Assembly (NCBI GenBank): GCA_030278955.1
Contig: JAOANR010000004.1
Location: 20,468,976-20,532,975 of the forward strand
DNA from: Hygrophila difformis
Lineage: Eukaryota; Streptophyta; Magnoliopsida; Lamiales; Acanthaceae
Direction: 5' to 3'
DNA: 64,000 bases
Part shown: positions 30,300-42,100 of the stretch, in pieces
Layout of the letters: each line of letters opens with the position of its first letter
Position numbering within the stretch: position 1 is the stretch's first letter
Notes under the pieces: model-generated
Databases searched by the model: none
What the model saw: the letters and a program-made list of their open reading frames with translations, nothing else
Told to the model about the DNA's origin: nothing
Made by a program: the position numbers and the translations under genes

Positions 30300-31077
30300 T
30301 GTTTCCTTTCGTTTTCGCGTTTTCGTTTAGGTTTTGCATCAGACGTACTTTGTTTAGTTTCCTCTTTATGAGGATGTTTTTGTTGTCTGGGATTCATGGT
30401 TTATATTTTCGTTGTGTTATTGCCTAGTTATGTGTTTGACATGTGTTAGTTGTTTATTGCTGTTTACAAACACGGTTTAATTGTTCTGCCTATTTTATGG
30501 TTCGAGATGTTCTGGATTTACTGTTACATTCTTATCGTATCTATACGTGTGTGGGTTGCCCAACAATACTTGCATCGTTGTGGGACTAAGCCGCTCCAAG
30601 GAACTTAGGTAAACTAATGTGATAAGGTATACAGGGTAGAATTTAAATAGATATATATCTGTTAAATAAATAACTGCTGGTAAAGAGAAAATTTTATTAC
30701 ATAAAGAATAGTTTTAATAGGTATCAACTTATTGGGATCTGTTAGTAGAGGGTGCTGGAACTTAGTGTACTGTTATTAAATAACCCCTTTTTTTCTTTTT
30801 TTTTTTCTTTTTTTTTGGGGTCTAGGGTTTAGGGTTGGATGTTCCCTTATTTGATCAAGGTAGTTAAAGAATTTAATAAAATGTATGGAATAAATTTAAA
30901 TAGGCTTGTATTTATTACTCAAGAAATAATTTCGTTTGGGTTACAAGCGTTTGAAATAGAAATAGGAGTGCTGCTAATAGTACGGAAAGGAAAATATACT
31001 ACTAATAATGCATAGCGGGATCACTAGATCTAAAACGAGTGGGTAGGCTCGGCCTTGATGGGATCATCCTCATCGCT
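30300..31077. other. Non-coding tail of D and possible old gypsy leader
   Basis: There is no gene. 30300-30540 looks like a T-rich 3' UTR. 30780-30830 is a T-rich run with CTAGGGTTTAGGGTT. The last ~50 bp (31030-31077) read on the minus strand as an acidic tail (SDEDDPIKAEPTHSF then stop) resembling the end of the small upstream ORF of element A. The preceding ~170 bp have the same layout as the 8830-8950 spacer of A. The insertion site of element C may therefore be an older gypsy leader. Confidence 0.35.
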
Positions 31078-33578
31078 TGTAACACCCCGGTTTTTGGTCA
31101 CCCAAGTCGGGATGTCACCGCCACACCTCCCTAGTAAGACACGATTTCTCCGGCTTACTAAAGAGATGCAAGGCTAGGTATTTCAGTGTTTAAAAATATT
31201 TAAAGCATTTGCAAACAGCCCATACAATATAGTCTCGAAAATAATAATAATATCATAGCGCAACGGAAATAGTATTTAAGTATAATATTGCAGCGGAAAT
31301 GTAAATACGACCAACATGGTCAAAACACGGGTTAAACAGGCCCGTTTATTCTAATGTCTAATGCAAGAATTTAAATAATAAAGTTTGCAAAATATAAGTT
31401 TCCCCCATGCATGAATGTGCTCATGATCATTCCACATACTCTGTAAGGAAAAAGGAAAATAAAATGGTTTGGTCAGCACAACTTGCTGAGTAAGTTTACA
31501 CATGCATGATCGTAGGGTTTTAAAAGCCATTAATTTAACATTTACATAAAAACATGATAATATTCATAAATAATTTAAATAAAGCCATAATTAATTCAAA
31601 TAAAGCATTTAATAATTTAAAAGACAACAATTTAATATTTAACTATTCCCATTACACCCAAGATTTAGTATTTCAAAGTTTCACGATAGCATCGCGATGT
31701 CAACAAGTTTAGCCGGAAACCGGCGGCCGCAGCCGTATCTGCCATACCCAGTACCACTCCAGAGCCTCGGGAAACCCATAAGGATATTCACGAGAGTGTA
31801 GGCCATATATCTCATGCCGTTTTGGTAACATATCTCAAATATTTCGCGCGGGTCACCATCGTCCATATAGGCACGAAGTGAATCGTTAGGAGGGCACCCT
31901 GTAGAGCACTCACCCCCTAATTTTAAGGATCAAGTTTGTAAAGGGGATTTCCTAATTTCCTGATTTCATATGATTATTTCAAATAGTCTTCTACTCGTTT
32001 AAACCTTAAAGGCTAGTTTCACCGTTTCAACAAGATTTCAAGATTTGACTCGGTCAACTAAGTTTACTCAAAAATTCATCAAAAATCGAGATGAACAACT
32101 TTCATGTTTTAACTTTTTCAATCCGAGATACCGAAATAGGTCAAATCCATCAATTTTCATCATAACCTTAATCTGTCCGAAATTCGTATACAGCAGTTCA
32201 ACATTATCAAGATCTACCATAGCAAATCAACTCCAAATTTAATGAAATTTTAAAGAGACCTTCTTAAGACATTTATCTACAACTTTCGTGTTCGACCAAA
32301 GATCTAAATCGGCCTAGAACTAATGTCAAAAACGTGATCAAGATCGGACCTAAGTTCTCTCAAGAATTTCAAGATCCAATTTCCAGCAGTTCGGTTTCGG
32401 GTGGATTTGACATATCAAATCGTCTCTAAAAATTCTGAAAATTTTACAGTAGATAGATCTAAGCCTTAGGAATGTTTTTTGTGTTTTAAGTTTTTCCGTT
32501 TGAAGTAATTTTAAGGTTCGGAAAAATTCGACAAAACTGTTGCGCCGGTAAAAACATACATTGGCAGATTTACGAAAGATTTGTTTAAACTTTTAGGTTT
32601 GAATGTTTTAGTTACTCCCAAAACCATGTAAGTATTAACTTACAGATTTAAAGATATCCAGGGTCGTCTATTTCGAAGGCGTGGCTTCCAGTCCTCCGTC
32701 TATCCTCTCCGTTCGTCGGGTTCTACGTTCTAGATCCGATTCGGGGCGTAGAAAGAAAAAGAAGAAGGTTAATATTCGTTTTCGAATCGTATATGGAACA
32801 AGGATCGGATCGAAGCTTACCACGACGTTAGAGATCTTCAAATTTTCGTCCAAACAGTCCCCGCCTTGGTTTCGTGCCTCCGACGACTCCGGAATTAGGG
32901 TTTTCGGACGTATAGAGAGTTGTAGGGTTTTGGAAAAGTGTTCGGAGCTTTCAAGAGGGCTTATTTATAGGTAAATAAGATCTAGGGACGCCCAAGGTAT
33001 GCCCCTAAGAGTCTTGAGCCGAATGGTGTTCAACCGAAGTCGGAAAATCCGGATTCGGGCGAGTAAATCTCGCACGGGCGAATCTGTCAAACGGCGCGGT
33101 CGTGGCGCGCTCGTTCCCCTTTGACCGCGCGGCCACCGCGCGGCTCTCGCCTGGACTTCGGTCCGGGCGGGTCGTGCGATCCGTCGTGCTTTTCCTCCTC
33201 TCTTTCGGACTTCTATCCCTCTATGTTCTCGGATTCGGATTTCCGGGATATCTTCGGGCTCCTACTTCTTATCGTCATTTTATTCGGGTCTAAATTTACA
33301 TGTTCGGATTCGAATTCTCGAGTTCATTGGTGTCAGATTTCGGTGTACAATTTATTTACCTTTAAGAATTCTTTTATTTAATTAAATTCCTTTAATTCAT
33401 TTTTAAGTTAAATCTCATTTCTCATTTCCTTATCTTTATTTATGTATTTGCTGAATTTATTTATTTATGATATTTAGTTTATTTATTGTTTATTTATTTA
33501 ATTATTGTTTTACTTATTTAGTTATTGGTTTTACTTATTTAATTATTGTTTTATGTTGCAAAATTCTCGGGTATTACA
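31078..33578 (-). repeat. 3' LTR of element C
   Basis: The 2501-bp LTR runs from TGTAACACCCCGGTTTTTGG to CTCGGGTATTACA. It has the same order of blocks as the LTRs of A: conserved terminal block, GCAGCGGAAA motifs (one mutated to GCAACGG), GC-rich block with CCGCGCGGCCACCGCGCGG near 33125-33143, TATA-like CTATAAATAAG on the minus strand at 32960-32970, and an AT-rich TTTA tract near its sense 5' end. It diverges clearly from A by substitutions and indels. Confidence 0.9.
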
Positions 33579-33801
33579 GTCTACCCTCCTTAAGAATCAA
33601 CTTCGTCCTCGAAGTTGTGTTTCGGCTTTTCTCGTGCTAATGTCTTTTGTTAGCTTTATTATTTTGTGACTGAACTTAGAATTAAAACTTCTAAGCTGCC
33701 TACATACCCTGTGAAGGGATCAAGCCATAACGTAGTTCAAAAGTTTACAAAAATGCACGAAAAATAGGTGGTATGACATCCTCTCCCCCTTAAGATTGCA
33801 G
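33579..33801 (-). other. PPT and relic LTR start of element C
   Basis: As in element A, the functional PPT (AAGGAGGGTAGAC in sense) sits against the LTR at 33579-33591. About 190 bp further upstream, next to the pol stop, lies a second purine tract (AAGGGGGAGAGGA) followed by TGTCATACC and a GCTTGATCCCTTCACAGGG block. Confidence 0.6.
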
Positions 33802-36800
33802 TTATGTCCCCATAAATGTGTCGGTGTCGGTTTGGAAAAATGTCGGGTAGCGTTTTCTCATGTCGGATTCTACCTCCCAAGTTGCCGTCTCACTTTCGTG
33901 GTTCGACCAAAGAACCTTGATCATTTTGACAGTTTTGTTCCTAGTTACTCGCTCCTTAGTGTCTAGGATTCGTATTGGGACTTCTTCGTAAGTCAAATCC
34001 TCATCGAGTTCAATTATCTCCAGTTGAAGTACATGTGTCGGGTCCGGCACATACTTCTTTAGTTGTGAGACATGGAAGACATTGTGAACTCGATCTAATT
34101 GTGGCGGTAAAGCCAGTCGGTAGGCTAAAGTTCCGACTCGTTCTAGAATCTCATAAGGTCCTATGTATCGAGGACTCAACTTTCCTCGTTTGCCAGAGCG
34201 CATCACCCCCTTCATGGGTGATATCTTTAGCATGACCCTATCTCCCACTTGAAATTCTAGGTCTCGTCGTCTCACGTCAGCGTAACTCTTTTGACAGTCT
34301 TGAGCGGCTTTCATTTTTCCTTGAATCACTTTGATTTGTTGAGCCATGTCTTCGATAAGTTATGGTCCCACTACCACCGACTTATCATTTTCTTCCCAGC
34401 TCAACGGGCTTCGGCACTTTCGTCCATACAACGCCTCGAAAGGTGTCATGCTAATGCTAGCACGGTAGCTATTATTATAAGAAAATTCGATTAAGGGTAA
34501 ATGAGACTCTCAATTTCCCTTAAATTCCAACACGCATGCTCTCAGCATGTCTTCTAGTGTTTGGATTGTCCTCTCGGTTTGACCATCCGTCATCGGATGG
34601 AATGCGGTGCTCATTTTGATTTGAGTACCGAGAGCTTTTTGTAACTCCGTCCAAAAGTGAGAGACAAATCTACTGTCTCTGTCGGAAATGATGTCATGTG
34701 GTACTCCATGTCGTCGTACCACATTATCAATGTAGGCTCGGGCCAATTGGTCCATAGTCCACGTGTCCTTCATCGGGATAAATATGGTTGTCTTCGTTAG
34801 CCTATCCACAATCACCCAAATCTTGTTCATGCCTTTAGGTGATCGGGGTAATCCCGAGACAAAATCCATTGAGATGCTATCCCACTTCCAACTTGGAATC
34901 TCTAGTGGTTGCATCAGTCCTAAGGGTTTATGTCGCACTGCCTTAACCTTTTGGCAGGTGAGACATTTCGCCACGAAGTCTGCCAGTTCCATCTTCATTC
35001 CCGACCACCAATAGATCTTCTTCAAATCTTTGTAAAGTTTGTCGCCTCCGGGATGCACTGAATATGGCGTGTTGTGCCCTTCCTCCATCAACCTTCGCTT
35101 CAACTCGGCACATTTAAGGGGCACGCACCATCTCCCTTTGAAACGAATGCTTCCATCCTCATGGACAGCAAATCCTATTGCCTTTCCTTCGGCAATATAC
35201 CCCTTTATCTTCTCGAGTTTCGGATCGCCCGGTTGGGCGAGCTTAATCTCGTCCAATATTGGAGTGTCTACGACCATGGCGTTGATCGTTTCATTCACTG
35301 TGCCAGGATGCACAAGTTCTAACTCCAATCTTGCTAAATCCATGTACAATGCCGGCGGAATTACCAATGAGTTCGTCACGTGTTGGGTTTTCCGACTTAG
35401 GGCATCGGCTACCACATTGGCCTTCCCCTCGTGGTAGGCTATCTCCAAATCGTAGTCCTTAATAAGTTCCAACCACCTTCGCTGTCTCAAATTCAACTCC
35501 TTCTGAGCGAATATATATTTCAAGCTCTTGTGGTCGGTGAACATTCGACACTTCCGCCCATAAAGATAATGTCTCCATATCTTTAGAGCGAAAACGACCG
35601 CTGCCAACTCCAGGTCATGTGTCGGATAATTCTCCTCGTGAGGTTTTAGTTGGCGTGATGCATACGCTACGACTCTCGAGTCTTGCATCAAGACACAACC
35701 TAAACCTTCCTTGGAAGCATCGCTATATACTTCGAAGTCACCATTCTCTAATGGTAGTGTAAGTACGGGTGTGGTTGTGAGTCAGTTCTTCTGTTCTTGA
35801 AACGCTATCTCACAAGCCTCTGTCCACACGTACTTTACTCCCTTCTTCAGTAGCTGGGTCAAAGGTCGTGTGATTTTTGAAAAATCCTTCACAAACCGTC
35901 TATAGTACCCGGCTAATCCAAGGAAACTCCTTATCTCGGTTTGGCTTTTTGGAGTTGCCCATTCAGTTACGGCAGAGACTTTTGCCAGATCCACTGAAAC
36001 TCCATCAGCGGATACTATATGTCTAAGAAATGCTACCTCCTTCAACCAAAAGTCGCATTTGGACAATTTGCCGTATAGCTGATTCTTTCGCAAAGTCCCT
36101 AACACTTGGTGCAAGTGTTGGGCGTGCTCCTCCTCATTTTTCGAGTAGATCAGGATGTCATCAATGAACATCACTACGCACTGATCTAACAGCTCTCGAA
36201 ATACATTGTTCATGAGGTTCATGAACATTGCCGGAGCATTTGTTAACCCAAAGGATAACACTGTGAACTCGTAGTGACCATATCGAGTTCGAAACGCCGT
36301 CTTCGGAATGTCTTTCTCGGCAATTCTCAACTGGTGATACCCAGATCGTAAGTCGATCTTCGAGAATACTGAAGCTCCCTTCAGTTGATCAAATAGATCC
36401 TCTATTCTCGGCAAAGGGTATTTATTTTTGATAGTCACTTGGTTCAATCCTCGATAATCTATGCAAAGACGTAATCCTCCGTCTTTCTTCTTAACAAATA
36501 AAACCGGTGCTCCCCAGGGGGAAGTACTCGGCCTTATATACCCTTTCCCTAACAGCTCCTCGAGTTGGTCTTTTAACTCCTTCATTTCCAGTGGTGCCAT
36601 CCGGTACGGAGCTTTTGAGACAGGCTCTGTGCCCGAAATGAGATCTATAGTGAACTCAAGATCTCTCTCAGGTGGCATTCCCGGGATGTCTTCAGAAAAC
36701 ACATCCGGGTATTCTCTTACCACTGGTATGCTATCAACCTTGTTCTCTTCCGCCTCAAGGTTGTGCACGTAGCACGCATATAGCTCATACCCCTTACGCA

Positions 36801-37218
36801 TCAAGTTACTTAGTTTAAGTGCACTAACGATTTTGTTACTCTTCTTAGGGGGCTGAGAGTAAAAGATAACTCTATTTCCCCTACTTTTTGACAAGGTGAT
36901 CTTTTGTTTTTGGCATTCGATCATCGCTTTAAACTCTACTAAGTTCGCGAAGAATTCTACGTTCTTTATCACTATAGGAATTCCGTTATATCGTTTAGAG
37001 CAAGATACTACTTCTCCAGAAGGCAATTGAATTCCTAAGCTAATTCTCTCGCACTTAGGTAGATCTAACTCAGGCACTATCCTTGATGCTATGATCGAGC
37101 AACTAGCTCCAGAATCAAATAGAACTCTAAGGGGTGTATTCAAAACATGAAATGTACCTGCCATCACTTCTCCTTGTGCAGGCACGTCCGCTTGGTTAAC
37201 CACGTTGAGCCTCCCCAC
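33802..37218 (-). pseudogene. pol: pol of element C with three premature stops and a protease deletion
   Basis: One continuous frame covers protease to chromodomain, so the lesions are easy to place. The protease keeps LFDSGAS but lacks 17 residues that include the ILGMDWL motif, an in-frame 51-bp deletion near 36930. The RT has [11 protein letters not shown]. Stops are at 35782-35784 (TGA, Arg in A) between RT and RNase H, 34510-34512 (TGA, Trp in A) in the integrase, and 34360-34362 (TAA, Gln in A). The chromodomain-like tail (VPIRILDTKERVTRNKTVKM, WSNHESETATWEVES) is intact to the native stop at 33802. All three stops are C-to-T-type transitions on one strand or the other, as expected for methylated-cytosine decay. 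Confidence 0.92.
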
Positions 37219-38316
37219 AGGGCGTCCTTGGTTGCCCTGCTGATTCGCATTCTGCTGCTGATTTTGCTGTTGTTTTTTATTCTGCGGTGGCGGAGGTCGT
37301 TGGTTCTGGTTCTGATTCGGCGACCTAAATTGGTTTTGAGGGGTCTATACCCCTGGTTATTTCCGTTCCGCCCGTTTTTGTTCAGAGGCTGTTCTTGCCC
37401 CGTGACCAGGTCTTCCCTTTTCGTTATGTTTTAAAGCCTAGTTCGGCACTCCCGGCGTATGTGACCCATTCGACCACATCGGAAGCAGGTGCCCTGTTGA
37501 GGGCATCCCCTCGCCAGATGGGGTCGTCCACACCCTGGGCAATGTGGTACCCGGATCTTCTTGGTTGAACCTCCTCCCATTGTTGTTTTGTTGTGGCCTA
37601 TTCGACCCTCTAAGCTGTTCGTTCCTTCCAGTGTTGTTCTCGCTTCTCGAGTCCCCGGTTTCTCTTGTCTTGGGGACCCCTGCTCGACTCCCCACTCACC
37701 CTTCTCTTCAGTTGCTGCACACGCGCTACTGCCACAGCGCGGTCATACACAGCTTGCAAATCGGGGTAGTGTACCCCCGCGATCACCTCGCGAACGGACA
37801 GGTTCAGTCCCATCTCGAACTTTTGAGCCTTCTCCGCATCCGTGGGTACGAGTCTTGGTGCAAACCTCACTAGCTCCTTGAATCGTGTGTAGTACTCTTG
37901 TACGGTTTGGCCTCCTTGCTTCAGTGACAGGAATTCTTCGTACATGGCAGCTTTAGTACTCAAGGGATAGAATCGATCCCTGAGTAGTTCCATCATCTCC
38001 GTCCACGAGTAGGGCTCGTCATCTTCAGTCAGCTTGGCTTGAGTTGCCTGCCACCAGTCTTCCGCTTCGCCTCCCAAGTAGTACGAAGCGACATGCACCC
38101 TCTCTCCGTCCGGACATTTCACTGCTCCCAGCAGCTTGTCGAAGGTCCGAATCCACTCCTCCAGTTTGGCTGGATCCTCCTCACCAGCATAGTGGGGTGG
38201 CTGGTAGGGATTCACCATTGCCAAGTAATTAGGGCGAGCTTGGGGCGGAGGTACCGTCGTAGCTTGGCCCTGGTTGACTTGCGCGTCCCCTAGCGCAATC
38301 AAAACTTCATCTATCG
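37219..38316 (-). pseudogene. gag: gag of element C (copy 1), truncated and frameshifted
   Basis: The gag capsid domain (WIRTFDKLLGAVKC, YLGGEAEDWWQA, LLRDRFYPLS) and the zinc-knuckle region are present. Single-base differences from copy 2 disrupt the frame: an extra C near 37652-37655, an extra C near 37550-37552, and a missing G near 37339-37342. A stop also separates gag from pol (CTTTAAAACATAACG on the element strand near 37430-37440), where element A reads Glu. The N-terminus is cut at 38316, where the sequence changes to LTR S. Confidence 0.85.
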
Positions 38317-38493
38317 AAAATCATAAATATGGAATTATCCGAGATCGTTGGGATAATTCGTTAACTCTCTTCGAGTTGCCATCGTCCGGAAAATATTTAA
38401 TTCCGCTCTATCGAAATTATTTTGGTTTCGATAATTAAATCCAATTCTCTAATTTCGGATTTAAAACTCGATGCCGATTTCTCGGGTATTACA
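38317..38493 (-). repeat. Fragment of LTR S (copy 2)
   Basis: The last 177 bp of LTR S, corresponding to 12532-12708, end in GGGTATTACA. The left edge is the duplication junction with the gag of element C. Confidence 0.85.
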
Positions 38494-39110
38494 CTGAAAG
38501 GGACAAAGCATTCGAAACCTCCGAGAACACCAAGTCGGCGATTTGACCCGGATTCTTACAACATTTCGATCGATAAACTCTGGAAGTTCGATTTCTCGCT
38601 TTATGCCACAACCCCGTGGTGTGGCACTCTCGATTTCAAGTTTGAATATCACGATTTTCAGTCCGGGTGAGTAGATTTTACTGTCCTTTTTGTTCGGGTA
38701 TAACAGATTCTAGGTTTATTTTGTTGGAATTTCAGTTGCGCGGTGTTGTTCCCCCTCCAATCCGAATCAGAGACCAATTTTTGTTTCCCCTTTTACTGCT
38801 TCGTGTTGTCTTATATGGGATTATTGATTTTGCAAGGTCACTATTGTAGCCATTTAGTTTATATTGTTTGTAATTTTAAACCGCCGTGTTTTTTCTGTCG
38901 TTTTTTTTCGTGTGTAGCAGATTTCAACTTTCTCTGTTGGATTCAGAGACAAATATTTCTTTCCCCTTTCAGTTCATCTTGTTGTCTTTTATGGGATTTT
39001 TGATTTCGCTTGTTCTCTGTTGTAGCCATTTAGTTTATATGTTGTATGAAGGTTCTCGTTGGGTTGATTTTTCTGTTTATGTGAAGATTGTTTTGGTGAT
39101 TATGATGCAG

Positions 39111-42100
39111 GATGGAGATTTTGATGGAGAGGGCAAGGGCCACGCAGTTGGCTTGTGTCCCTAAGTTAGTGTTTGATGTTAATAAGAAACTTGCTGAGAA
39201 TCATTCAGACGGGAGATGGGATTTCATCAATGGTTCATGCTTCGGAGGGATGTTGCGTATAAAAGAGAATCATGTTCCTGTCGTACCTATGGAGCACCTG
39301 ATGGAGGCTTGGGATCATGATGCGAAATGTTTCCGGTTCAGTGATGGCCGTATATTGGAGTTGACAGCCGAGCGCATCGCGGCTGTGTATGCACTCCCTC
39401 ATGGACGTGGGAAAGATTTGATAACCATGGAGAGGATCACGGAGGATGATCCGTTTTGTATGCAGGTTAGAGCAAAGTTTAAACTATGTGATCAGGGTAA
39501 AACTAATGTAGATTGGGATAGGTTGTCTGAACTTGTTCATTCACCTGACTGGGCGAAAGAAATGGACTTGATTGAGTATTGGAGATTGTACGTGTTATTC
39601 TGCATTGGCATTGTACTCTCCCCATTCCAAATCATCGTCTGAGGCTGGGCTTACTTAGTATTCTTCGTACTAGGAAGATGGCTCGGGAGTTTAAATGGGA
39701 TTTTTTTGTTCAATACTCTATTTTCAACATGATATCACCCCCTCAATCGACTGGCAATGTTAGGAGCAAGCTATGCAAACGGCTGGGCAGTGATTTCCAC
39801 TGTATATGGTATGATTTTGGAAATAATTTTTTATATAGGTTTGATTGTAATTCTACGTGCATTATAACAGGACTTATTTACGTTTAAAATGTTTGTAGCA
39901 CATTTTTTTCGACTTTATTTAGTGCAAGACCGGCGAGTCTTACACATGTTGCTTGAAGAGGTCTTTGACCATGGATGATGTTAAGAAGTATGTTGGACAC
40001 ATGCTCCCAACTGACACAGACCAAACCAATGGTCCGGAAGATAACACAACAACCGAGGAGAAGGTACTACACATTCATAAAATACTTATTCTTTATATAT
40101 ATATGTGCTGCCAGCATGTTGTTATTGTGTTCTGTATATGATCAGGGTATGATGTAGTACATAGTTTGGGGAAATAGTTAATGGTTTGTGCTGCCACCCC
40201 CGTTCATCTTGTGTTTTGTATTCGTTTAATCGATGCTATAGTCAATAGTTTGGGATAATAGTTAGTAGTTAATAGTACCAAACCGTTCAGGTTATGCTAC
40301 ATAATTGTTTCCCTGATGATATAGTCAATACTGTATGAGGATATTCTATAGTTTGTGCTGCCAATCAGTTCATCTTGTGTTCTGTCACTGTTTAAAGGAT
40401 GATAGAGTCGATAGGTTGGGAAAATAGGTAGTTCTATGTGATGCCAACTTGTTTAGCTCGTGTTCTGCTCATGTTTAAATGGTGCTGTAGACTTATCATA
40501 AAATGTTTCCTATCCCATTTCCCTATATTCCCTTACATGATTCGTGGAGATTATTGTCATATTTCGAATAGTCCTATATACTGCTGTAATATATTTTCCT
40601 AGCCATCCAGACATTCTCATTTCCCTAATTCCCTATATCTCTTATTTCATATAAACATAGAGAAGCATCTCCATCACGAGAACATGAAAAGGGAGAATGT
40701 CACGGTCAAGAAAAACCACAGGTAAATGAACAAGTATATTATTTTTACATATAGCATATCTATCTCTCACTTTAACGTGATTCCATGTTCTATTTTAAGC
40801 CTCCTAAAGCTACGGATACTCTACAGAGAAGAGATTATCTGAGAGCTGAGTTCGATCACCTTAAGAGGGAAGTAGAAGCTATGCAGAAACGTATGCGGGA
40901 AGTGGAACTTGAATTGGAATGCATTGAGATACATGAGGCTTTGAATGCTGAAGATGAAGCGAAACGTGCAGCTGAGCGTGAGTCCAATTTGCATACTCGA
41001 ACAGATGGTGTCAATGTTGAACAATCCGTGTGTGATGCTTTTGGTGGTGATGGGGTTGCTGATTCATTTGTCCTCACAGTAGAAACTTCCCAGGCCAGTG
41101 GTAAGCCAACAGCCCGTTTTGCTAAACCAGTGGGTTTGAATCACGGGTTTCTGTGCCCTCCCCCCCCCCCCCAAGCCAACAGCCCGTTTTGCTAAACCAG
41201 TGGGTTTGAATCACGGGTTTCTGTGCCCTCCCCCCCCCCCCCCCGCTTGCCACCTAGTTCGCAGCCTAACTGGGATATTCTAGGCTCACCCATCATTATT
41301 AGTAGAGAAATAATGGTGGTCAGTATGCTATGTGTTCCTTTTTAATTCTTACGTGCAAAGCTATCAACATTTCTCCGTGTTGTGTAATATGACAAATTTT
41401 TATTTTTCTATTTCTAAATATTCAAACAGGAACACAATGAGAGGGCTTTCCCGGCCGATGATTTGGGACGTGTTGGGGCTGTTGAGGCAAACGATGACAC
41501 ATCAGAAATTCTCCCCAACATATCACGATCACCAACACGTGCAGCTGAAGAACTGGTTTTGAAGGACAGATCTGGAAGCCATTCCTGCACTGAGTTACCC
41601 CCAAGTTCACAGTCAAACTCGAATATTGTATGCACACCAATCACAATTAGTAGGGAAACAAAGGCGGTACAGAATGCTTTTTTGACACTGCATGCATGTG
41701 TTATAAATATCACTGTTGTGTTTTAGTGATCATTCATACTTGCTGCCAACATTGTAATTATATGCTATCTGACAACATATTTATTCAAAGCTACATGACT
41801 TTGTTTTATGCTATGACCATTCTGCTCCTATTTTTCCCCTTTATTAACAAGCGCCCAATGCTGGGAGCGATGATGATTTTGTTGATCCCCACCTATGGCC
41901 ACTAGTGCCCCTCACGATGGTGATAAATCCCGCAAGAGGAATCTTTCATCACCCTATGTCGCCCCCCCCCCCCCCCCCCCAAGGCAAAACGTGACAGGCG
42001 ACCGTCAAAGGCAGTCATGTCACCATCTTATGACTTGAAACGTGAGATACAGAAATGGTCCACACTAGCGGCATTAGAGAAGAAGATTGTGCCATGGTTC

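Larger units (their letters stand above)
25331..31077 (+). mobile_element. Non-autonomous transposable element D (putative plant transposon protein), split
   Basis: I define this block by its gene: a leader with GC-rich sequence, an intron, a frame with the plant-specific 'putative plant transposon protein' domain, a coiled-coil C-terminal frame, and a long non-coding tail. It is bounded on the left by the truncated end of element B and on the right by the LTR of element C, so its true termini are not seen. It is split by a solo LTR (27140-29906). Elements with this domain are often LTR-type and lack pol, but no LTR or TIR of D itself is visible here. Confidence 0.45.
12532..38316 (+). repeat. 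Tandem duplication unit, copy 1 (25,785 bp)
   Basis: Everything from 12532 recurs in the same orientation starting at 38317. The offset is 25,785 bp at the left and falls to 25,782 bp by the right end because of small indels. Right edge: the gag frame of element C switches abruptly after CTATCG (38311-38316) to the AAAATCATAAATATGG found at 12532. The breakpoints lie in unrelated repeats with at most about one base of shared sequence. SNPs between copies are sparse, for example 13099 T/C, 15069 A/G, 16849 T/C, 21968 C/G and 36515 C/T. Confidence 0.95.
31078..38316 (-). mobile_element. Tekay element C, truncated in gag by the duplication junction
   Basis: A minus-strand chromovirus related to A but with a distinct, shorter LTR. 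Present are the 3' LTR (31078-33578), PPT, pol (33802-37218) and gag up to 38316. The gag N-terminus, upstream ORF, leader, PBS and 5' LTR are missing because the tandem-duplication junction falls there. Pol carries three premature stops and an in-frame protease deletion. Confidence 0.92.

Noticed and set aside
30815..30840. Telomere-like CTAGGGTTTAGGGTT
   Set aside because: This is only about one and a half TTTAGGG units in a T/G-rich tract, far too short for an interstitial telomeric array.
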